Assembly: GCA_023393015.1 (NCBI GenBank)
Contig: JAEWMY010000021.1
Span: forward strand, 1-57,008
Direction of reading: 5' to 3'
Source of the DNA: Spirochaetota bacterium
GTDB lineage: Bacteria; Spirochaetota; Spirochaetia; Treponematales; Treponemataceae
Length of the DNA: 57,008 nt
Shown: piece by piece, positions 51,111 to 57,008 of the stretch
How positions within the stretch are numbered: position 1 is the stretch's first letter
Layout: each line of letters starts with the position of its first letter
Translations under genes and position numbers: made by a program
The notes under the pieces: model-generated
Database searches by the model: none
Told to the model about the DNA's origin: nothing
Seen by the model: only the letters and a program-made list of their open reading frames with translations

Positions 51111-52188
51111 TCGAAAGCCTCCTCGCGATCCGCTTTAGCGAAAACTTCGGGAAGACGGCGTGATACGGATCGTAAAAATCGCGGAGCGCGTCGCCGAGGA
51201 AGTTGAAGGCGAGCGTCACCGCGAGAAGCATCCACACAGGCGAAAGGAGCCAGGGATAGTTGCGAAGGTTGCTCAGCGTCGAGATGTCCCGCTTGATGAG
51301 CGAGCCCCAGCTCACCGCCGGATCGACGATGCCCAGACCGAGATACGAGAGGGTCGTCTCGCTCATGATGAAACCCGGCACGCTCAGGGCCACGCTGACG
51401 ATCAGGAGGCTGGCCGTCTGCGGCATTATGTGCCGGAAGATGATGACGGGAGAAGGGATTCCCTCGAGCCGGGCGTTCAGCACGAACTCCTCGCGCTTGA
51501 TCGAGTGCACGAGCCCGCGGATGGTGCGGGCCGAGCCGGGCCAGCCGACGAGCGAGAGGATCACGGTAATCATCATGTACATCCGCCCCGAGTCCATGTT
51601 CGTCGAAAGGAGCGAGCGGAGGAAGAGGATCAGGTAGAGGCCGGGTATCAGCATGAAGAACTCGGAAAAGCGCATGATGGACCAGTCGGCCGCGCCGCCG
51701 AAATACCCCGCGAAACCGCCGAGGGCTATCGCGAGAAAGAGGGATATCGCGGTCGCGATGAAACCGATCGTGAGGGATATGCGGCTACCGTGCACGACGC
51801 GGGAAAAGAGGTCTCGCCCGAGGTTGTCGGCGCCCATGAGAAACACGGGATATCCGTCGGGGCCGGTTCCGAAGAGGTGCCGCTCGGCGGGAATGAGCCC
51901 GAACAGGCGATAGGGTTCGCCCTTAGCGAAAAACCGCACGTCGTGCCCCAGGTCTTTCACGAAAACGTACTTCCAGGAAACCGCGTTGACGACGCGTGCC
52001 TCGCGCGCGGTGAATCCCGACGGGCCGATCCTCGCGTTCGGCGGATGATAGGTCATCCCGGGGAACGAGGCCGTCGGGGCGTACGGCGCGACGAATTCGG
52101 CGAAGGCCATGGCGAGATACAGGACGACGAGCGCGGCGACCGATCCGAGGGCGAACGGCCGCGTCAGCAAAAACGGGCGAAACCTCAT
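51103..52188 (-). CDS. oppC: Oligopeptide ABC transporter permease OppC-type
   Basis: The 361-residue permease has an N-terminal TM helix (about 12-35), a large periplasmic region (about 40-135) with HLFGTGPDGYPVFLMGADNL and GRDLFSRVVHGSRISLTIGF, and then the five-helix DppC core ending with the EAA-like loop. The long periplasmic part is usual for YejE/OppC relatives. The ATG at 52188 shares one base with the oppB stop (TGATG), so translation is likely coupled. Confidence 0.9.
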   Translation of the reverse strand: MRFRPFLLTRPFALGSVAALVVLYLAMAFAEFVAPYAPTASFPGMTYHPPNARIGPSGFTAREARVVNAVSWKYVFVKDLGHDVRFFAKGEPYRLFGLIPAERHLFGTGPDGYPVFLMGADNLGRDLFSRVVHGSRISLTIGFIATAISLFLAIALGGFAGYFGGAADWSIMRFSEFFMLIPGLYLILFLRSLLSTNMDSGRMYMMITVILSLVGWPGSARTIRGLVHSIKREEFVLNARLEGIPSPVIIFRHIMPQTASLLIVSVALSVPGFIMSETTLSYLGLGIVDPAVSWGSLIKRDISTLSNLRNYPWLLSPVWMLLAVTLAFNFLGDALRDFYDPYHAVFPKFSLKRIARRLSNG

Positions 52189-53270
52189 CAATCCCTCCCG
52201 TACCGAATCCTGGGATCGACCAGGGCCAGGGCGATATCGGCGAGTACCATGCCGACCAGCACGAGAAACGAGATGAACATGATGTTGGCGAGAACGAGGT
52301 TGATGTCCTCCTGCGTGACGGCCTCGTACATCAACCGCCCTATTCCCGGATACGAGAAGATGATCTCGAGCACGAGCGAACCGGAAAAGAGGCCCGCGAG
52401 CAGGTTGGCGCTGCCGGTGATGTACGGGTTGAGCGTGTTGCGGAACGCGTGGTTGAAGAACACCCGACGCTCGGCGATCCCCCGCGCCCGAAGGCTCGTG
52501 ACGTACGGCTGGCCGAGCTGGTCGAGCATGGTCGCCCGGATCATGCGCATCGTCCCGCCGACGCCCCCGAGAAAGGCCGCGAGCAGGGGCAGGAAGACGT
52601 GATGCGCGTAACTGAACACGAACTTCCCCGGGTTCTCCCGAAAGAGAAAGCCCGGAAAGCCGACGACCGGAAAGAGTCCGGTCGCGAAGGCGAAGAGCTG
52701 GAGCAGGATAAGGAGCAGGATTCCCGGGAATGCGTGAAGCACGAGCGCGAAAAAGGTCGCCGCGATGTCCGTCGCGGTACCGGCCTTGGCCGAAAACCAT
52801 ACCCCGAGCGCGAACGAAAACACCGTTATGAGCACGAGCGACACCACGTTGAGAAGCACCGAGTTGGCCATGCGCGAGCCTATCAGAAAGAGCACGGGCG
52901 CGCGGTGGATCAGGCTGACGCCGAGGTCTCCGCGGGAAACGCGGCCCAGCCACCGGAAGTACTGCTCGTAGAACGGCCGGTCGAGCCCGAGTTCCGCGCG
53001 CGAAGCGGCGATCTGATCGGCGTCGAGGGCCTTGTCCCCGTCCGCCGCGTTCCGCTCGCCCGTCATCAACTGCTGGATGACCAGCTGATCGACGATGTCG
53101 CCGGGAGCGAGCTCCATGAGGCCGAAGACGGCGAAGCCGAGCAGGAAGAGGAGGGCGAGCATCGTGACGAAGCGCCCGACCACGAACGAAAGCAGGGGAA
53201 ACCGCCGTCGAGCCGCGCGGAACGGAAGCGATACCGCGCGAACGAACGTCTCGAAAAAATCCTTGATCAT
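52188..53270 (-). CDS. oppB: Oligopeptide ABC transporter permease OppB-type
   Basis: The 360-residue permease has the DppB core with six TM helices. After the first helix there is an extended periplasmic part with a charged stretch (LMTGERNAADGDKALDADQI), then AELGLDRPFYEQYFRWLGRV (family signature) and the core helices ending with DPRIRYGRD. The longer loop recalls YejB. The ATG at 53270 overlaps the oppA stop (ATGA, 53267-53270). An ORF of 953 codons reported across this region in another frame is not real. Confidence 0.9.
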   Translation of the reverse strand: MIKDFFETFVRAVSLPFRAARRRFPLLSFVVGRFVTMLALLFLLGFAVFGLMELAPGDIVDQLVIQQLMTGERNAADGDKALDADQIAASRAELGLDRPFYEQYFRWLGRVSRGDLGVSLIHRAPVLFLIGSRMANSVLLNVVSLVLITVFSFALGVWFSAKAGTATDIAATFFALVLHAFPGILLLILLQLFAFATGLFPVVGFPGFLFRENPGKFVFSYAHHVFLPLLAAFLGGVGGTMRMIRATMLDQLGQPYVTSLRARGIAERRVFFNHAFRNTLNPYITGSANLLAGLFSGSLVLEIIFSYPGIGRLMYEAVTQEDINLVLANIMFISFLVLVGMVLADIALALVDPRIRYGRD

Positions 53271-55144
53271 TGCCGGGCCTCCGGATTCGCCAGGAACACG
53301 TGGTCGAGCCGCGCCCCGCCGATATTGTCGTAATAGACGTTCTCGAGGCTCCACCGGTTCTGGATCGCGAAGAAGCTTCGCGGACGCACGAGATACACGA
53401 GCGGGCACTGCTCGAGAAGCAGTCGCTGGTACTCGTCCCAGATGGCCCGCGAGCGCTCCGGGTCTATCGTGTACTTTCCCTCGTTGTACAGGTAGTCGAT
53501 TCTCGCTTCCCACTCGGTCGCGGGGGTTTCCTGCAGGGGGTGCCACAAGTGCAGGTTGCCCGTCGAAGGCCACACGTTCGAACCCTGCGTCGGCCAATAG
53601 TTGGAGCCGAGGCTGATGATGATCGTCTGCCAGTCGTACGTCGACGTAAGCTGCTCGACCATCTTCTGGAAATCCACCGCGCGCGGGCGGGCCGTTATGC
53701 CGACGCGCGCGCACTCGTCCGCGATGATCGACGCGATGTCGTTCGACAGGGCGTTGTCCGCGGGTATCGTGAGGTCGAATACGACCGCCCGGCCCTGCGC
53801 GTCGCGCATGACGCCGGCCGCGTCGCGTTCCATGCCGACGGAAGAAAGGAGGGAAACGGCGCGCGCTTGGTCGAAAAGGTACTCGGTCCGGATTGCCGGA
53901 TCGTAGAACGGATTCGCCTCCGCGAAAAAGGTGAGCATCGGCTCGGCGAGTCCCCTGTACACCTGGGAGATCACGCGGTCTCGGTTGAGGAGACAACTCA
54001 TCGCCTGCCGGAATTCCTTTTTGGTAAACCATTCGTACTGCGGCGTCCCCGCGTTCTTCGGGTTCTGGTTGAAGCTCCAGAAAGGCGAGCCGAGCGCTCC
54101 TTCCGCCGCGAACACGGTATAGTCGCTCTTCTCGCGGTTCACCATCTCCTCGAGATCCTCGGGCCTGAGCGTGTACGAATCCTGCTTGCCCTGCAGAAAA
54201 AGAAGATACCGCGTGTTGTCCTCGGAAACGATCTGCGCGACCTTGCGGTCGGGATAGGGAATCGAAACGCCGGCCGAATCGCGCTTCCAGTACGAGGGAT
54301 TCCGCCGGAACGCGAGCCGCTGTCCCGGCGTGTACTCCACCAGATGCCACATCCCCATCGAAGGGATCGTCCTGGGATCGTCGGCGACGCTGAACAGGGA
54401 CAACACGCCCTGCACGCCGCCCGCGCGTTTCGCCGGCTCGAAAACAAACCGCGGCCCGAAGTCGCGGTTCGTGGCGAGCAGCGGGTTCGCGTCCACGCGG
54501 GGAAAGTCGAAGGCGAAGCGGAGCTCGTCGATCTTCCGCACGGTGATCCGCCGCTCGCTTCCGTCTTTCATCATGACGAACTGGCTGTTGTACGCGGAAC
54601 TCCTGAATTCGGGATCGCCTTCGATCTCGTCGTACCAGAAGATAACGTCGTCTGAGGTTACCTTCACCTTCCGGTCGGAATCGGCGAACGTCCACCAGAG
54701 GTCGTCGCGGAGGGTATAGACGACGGAGAGCGTTTCGTTTTCCCCGTCGACGAGCACCTCGGCCGACGCGCAGTTCGGTACGAACTCGCGCTTGACGTAA
54801 TCGTAATCGAGGAGGGAGTCCAGCATGTGGGCAACGATGGCGGCGGTCGCCCCGTCGCGCTCGGCGACGAGCGGGTTGAAACTTTTCGGGTCGGCGTCCA
54901 CCGAGGCGAGCCACACGCCGCCCCGCGTTCCCGCGACGGGCGCCTCTCCCCTCCAGGGCTTCCTCGCGGTTTTGGAAAGAAGCTCGTTCTGCCCGGAAGC
55001 GAGCAGGGCCTCGATCTCGGCGAGGGTCATTTCCTCGGTTCTCGCGCACGAAACGAGCGCGGCGAACGACGCGAGCGCGAGAACGAACGCGAAGGCGCGC
55101 GCGCGGGGAAACGATCCGTGACGGCGTCGGCGGCTCGCCATCAT
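53267..55144 (-). CDS. oppA: Extracellular solute-binding lipoprotein, family 5 (OppA-type)
   Basis: The 625-residue lipoprotein has a basic N-terminus, a hydrophobic segment and a lipobox (FAALVSC). The family 5 binding-protein core includes ASVDADPKSFNPLVAERDGA, LDYDYVKREFVPNCASAE, YTLRDDLWWTFAD, and the later FRQAMSCLLNRDRVISQVYR and GGARLDHVFLANP. Its ligand could be a peptide, or an oligosaccharide as in some relatives; length favours larger ligands. Its ATG overlaps the cheX stop (ATGA, 55141-55144), which ties the transporter to a chemotaxis-type gene. Confidence 0.9.
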   Translation of the reverse strand: MMASRRRRHGSFPRARAFAFVLALASFAALVSCARTEEMTLAEIEALLASGQNELLSKTARKPWRGEAPVAGTRGGVWLASVDADPKSFNPLVAERDGATAAIVAHMLDSLLDYDYVKREFVPNCASAEVLVDGENETLSVVYTLRDDLWWTFADSDRKVKVTSDDVIFWYDEIEGDPEFRSSAYNSQFVMMKDGSERRITVRKIDELRFAFDFPRVDANPLLATNRDFGPRFVFEPAKRAGGVQGVLSLFSVADDPRTIPSMGMWHLVEYTPGQRLAFRRNPSYWKRDSAGVSIPYPDRKVAQIVSEDNTRYLLFLQGKQDSYTLRPEDLEEMVNREKSDYTVFAAEGALGSPFWSFNQNPKNAGTPQYEWFTKKEFRQAMSCLLNRDRVISQVYRGLAEPMLTFFAEANPFYDPAIRTEYLFDQARAVSLLSSVGMERDAAGVMRDAQGRAVVFDLTIPADNALSNDIASIIADECARVGITARPRAVDFQKMVEQLTSTYDWQTIIISLGSNYWPTQGSNVWPSTGNLHLWHPLQETPATEWEARIDYLYNEGKYTIDPERSRAIWDEYQRLLLEQCPLVYLVRPRSFFAIQNRWSLENVYYDNIGGARLDHVFLANPEARQ

Positions 55145-55608
55145 TTCCGCTTGAAGCAGACGTCGACCTCGAACGGACCCGAAGTCGTCGTGAAGGGAAT
55201 GGCTATTACGGGCATGGCCTTGGGCCAGGCGATCTCGTGGTTCTCCCCGCGTACGACGACGGGTGGGGAGATGTCGATGGTAGCGCTCTTTATTTCCGAC
55301 GAAGCGTTTCCCGCGATGATGTTCGTCATTTCGCCGATCATCTCGTAGACGGTTTCAAGGCGGTCTTCCTCGCCCTTGGTGACGATGCCCGACTTCTGGA
55401 GCATCTTGTCGCCGAGCAGTCTTGGCAGGCGAAAGCCGACCAGGCCTTGATAGTCTCCCGTCAGGCCGAGGAGTCCCGATATTTCCCAGCGGTGCTTGAT
55501 CTCGCCTTCGAGCACGTACGGCGTGCCCGGCTGGGCCTCGAGGGCGAACATGTTCTGAAAGAGGTTTATCGTCGCGGTTAAAAAAGGATTGATGATCGTT
55601 ACGTCCAT
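55141..55608 (-). CDS. cheX: CheX-type CheY-P phosphatase
   Basis: The 155-residue protein matches CheX/CheC-like phosphatases: the N-terminal MDVTIINPFLTATINLFQNM, and the active-site helix with E-x-x-x-N pattern ETVYEMIGEMTNIIAGNA. CheX dephosphorylates CheY-P and is needed for normal chemotaxis in spirochaetes. AGGAG precedes the ATG at 55608. An open extension to 55755 lies inside the upstream radical SAM gene and is not used. It is coupled to oppA rather than to cheA/cheW/cheY, so it may be a second copy. This cannot be checked within the window. Confidence 0.85.
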   Translation of the reverse strand: MDVTIINPFLTATINLFQNMFALEAQPGTPYVLEGEIKHRWEISGLLGLTGDYQGLVGFRLPRLLGDKMLQKSGIVTKGEEDRLETVYEMIGEMTNIIAGNASSEIKSATIDISPPVVVRGENHEIAWPKAMPVIAIPFTTTSGPFEVDVCFKRK

Positions 55609-55627
55609 TCGGCTCGCTCCTGTAGTC

Positions 55628-57008
55628 TCAAGTATAGCCCAGTTTAACGCATTCCGTGGAAGTTTGCCCGCGGTTTCGGTCGGGATACACGAATAAAAAC
55701 CGCTCGACCGGGCCGTCCGGCGCGAACCGGAATTCCTCGTACTCGGTTCGCGCATACGCGACCCTCCGCGAGGGCGCGCGTCCGCCGTCCTCCGCCGGAT
55801 CCAATAACCCGCGCTCGACCAAGGCCTCGTCGTGCGCGTCCCGCGAATAGCGCCGCGTCATCCAGCCGGGCACGGCGCCGGGTTTCCCTTGCGAAAAGAA
55901 ATCGTACTTAAGCCATTCAAGGGCGACTTCGCGTTCTCCCGCCGAACGTGTCGCGCCGACAAAAGCCGTACGGATTTCATCCGCGCGGATAAAATCCGCC
56001 AGGCATTCAAACCAGGTCGCGGGCTTGCGCGGCGCCTGCACGTCCCCGTCGCCTAACCACGAACGCGCGAAGGCCGCGAGCTCCCCGATGAGGCCGAAAG
56101 CCGAAACGTCGCGCGTCAAAAAAAGAAGCGCGTTCCGCGCGAGCGCCGAGTTATAGAGGGTATCAACCAATCGATCGATGTCGTGCAGCTCCGAGAGTTC
56201 GGCGAAGGTAAGTTCCGGAGTCGCGAGCACCTCGTACGGCGGGTACTCGCTCCAGACGTAGCCCGGCATCCCGCGCGCGAGCCTCTCCATCGGCGCGCCC
56301 GGCAGCACTTTCAGAAACCCGAGCTGGAGCATCCCCGCGCGTAAGGCCCACGCGAAGTCGAACGACTCGCCGAAGCGGGCGAAGCCCTCGGCGGGAAGCC
56401 CCGCGATAAGGTCGACGTGCGCGTGCACTCCCTCGGGTATCCGCCTGACATTCCGCGCGAGCGCCTCGAGGTCCGACCTCCGTCCCACGAGTCGGAGCGT
56501 CTCGGCGTTGGTGCTTTGAATGCCGATCTCGAACTGTACGGCCCCCGCCGGCATCGAGTCCAGCACGGAAAAGGCCTCGTCCGTCAAATGCTCCGCCGCC
56601 ACCTCGAAGTGAAAGGTCGTGATCCCGTTGTGCCGGTCGCGGATATGCCTCCATATCGCGAGGTAGCGCACGGGATCGAGGTTGAACGTGCGGTCCGTGA
56701 ACTTCACGAGCGGAAACCGGTTTTCCAAAAACCAATCGAGGTCGGAAAGCACCCGTTCGAGGGGAAGATACCGCACGCGCGGGTCGTTGGCGGAAAGGCA
56801 GTACGCGCACGAGAACGGACACCCCCGGCTCGACTCGTAATACGCGATACCGGTCGCATCGCCGAGAATCCCCGCCCCCTCGGCCTCGAGCGAGCCCGCC
56901 GAATCCGCACCGTACGGGAAGGGAATGTCGCCGAGGTCTTCGATAGGTCGTCGCGCTCCGCCATGCCCGGCCCGCGTCCGAGTCCCCGCGACCAAGGGCA
57001 CGCGATCG
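55628..57008 (-). CDS. Radical SAM protein, N-terminus beyond the window
   Basis: The visible ~459 codons begin mid-protein; the frame is open to the window edge. The radical SAM cluster motif CPFSCAYC (with ESSRG before it) is intact, followed by KFTDRTFNLDP, TTFHFEVAAEHLTDE, QFEIGIQSTNAETLRLVGRR and HVDLIAGLPAEG, typical of B12-dependent radical SAM proteins of the DUF4080/MiaB-like kind. The B12-binding domain would be upstream and is not seen. It is probably co-transcribed with cheX, which starts 19 bases after its stop. The substrate is unknown. Confidence 0.85.
   Translation of the reverse strand, partial: DRVPLVAGTRTRAGHGGARRPIEDLGDIPFPYGADSAGSLEAEGAGILGDATGIAYYESSRGCPFSCAYCLSANDPRVRYLPLERVLSDLDWFLENRFPLVKFTDRTFNLDPVRYLAIWRHIRDRHNGITTFHFEVAAEHLTDEAFSVLDSMPAGAVQFEIGIQSTNAETLRLVGRRSDLEALARNVRRIPEGVHAHVDLIAGLPAEGFARFGESFDFAWALRAGMLQLGFLKVLPGAPMERLARGMPGYVWSEYPPYEVLATPELTFAELSELHDIDRLVDTLYNSALARNALLFLTRDVSAFGLIGELAAFARSWLGDGDVQAPRKPATWFECLADFIRADEIRTAFVGATRSAGEREVALEWLKYDFFSQGKPGAVPGWMTRRYSRDAHDEALVERGLLDPAEDGGRAPSRRVAYARTEYEEFRFAPDGPVERFLFVYPDRNRGQTSTECVKLGYT

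Noticed and set aside
52188..55049. 953-codon minus-strand frame across oppA and oppB
   Set aside because: Its translation over oppA is Arg/Gly-rich nonsense; the real products are the 625-residue OppA and 360-residue OppB in separate frames.

Overview
The window reads as the chromosome of a spirochaete, most likely from the Treponema/Spirochaetaceae group. The best evidence is a core flagellin of the spirochaetal FlaB type, a FlgM-like anti-sigma factor nearby, a CheX-type phosphatase, and several spirochaete-looking proteins without clear homologues. Most of the window is GC-rich by eye. The first ~9 kb is visibly richer in A and T, and the first ~4 kb carries nearly all the mobile-DNA remains.

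Region 1 (1-4372) is mobile-element debris around a membrane adenylate cyclase. The left edge is an integron attC site (9-128). An IS256-type insertion sequence with recognisable terminal inverted repeats but a broken transposase (131-1477) lies two bases from it. A 66-bp near-perfect palindrome, a two-copy ~90-bp direct repeat and an IstB (IS21) relic follow.

Region 2 (4373-15946) is an accessory or mixed segment. It holds an XRE-cupin regulator coupled to an acyl-CoA ligase, two membrane proteins of unknown function, a second membrane adenylate cyclase, 3-methyladenine DNA glycosylase I, a solitary tyrosine recombinase, a secreted protein built of 21-residue repeats, a YkgJ-type cysteine-cluster protein, a UDG-like protein, an EamA transporter and YchJ.

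Region 3 (16019-33893) holds a TolC/MFP/RND efflux operon divergent from tRNA-Ala, lspA, a Nif3-family gene with a membrane hydrolase, a Lon-like protease, a HATPase-HDOD fusion, a SpoU methyltransferase, an iron-ADH homologue that has lost its metal ligands, flgM, rsmI and a zinc-ribbon membrane protein.

Region 4 (34141-48427) holds flaB with a possible sigma-28 promoter and a clear terminator, the dnaX-ybaB-recR operon, a CPBP protease divergent from an esterase/discoidin lipoprotein, a family B DNA polymerase overlapping a HAD phosphatase, a second SpoU methyltransferase and a FecR-PEGA-PQQ lipoprotein.

Region 5 (48542-57008) holds mntP converging on a probable seven-gene unit: radical SAM (cut by the window end), cheX and oppABCDF.

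Two patterns cross the whole window. Operons are very tightly packed, with ATGA, GTGA or TGATG overlaps at most junctions. Several first genes have a -10 hexamer only 5-8 bases before the start codon and no Shine-Dalgarno, which suggests leaderless mRNAs. All functional calls rest on reading motifs by eye; no database search was run.
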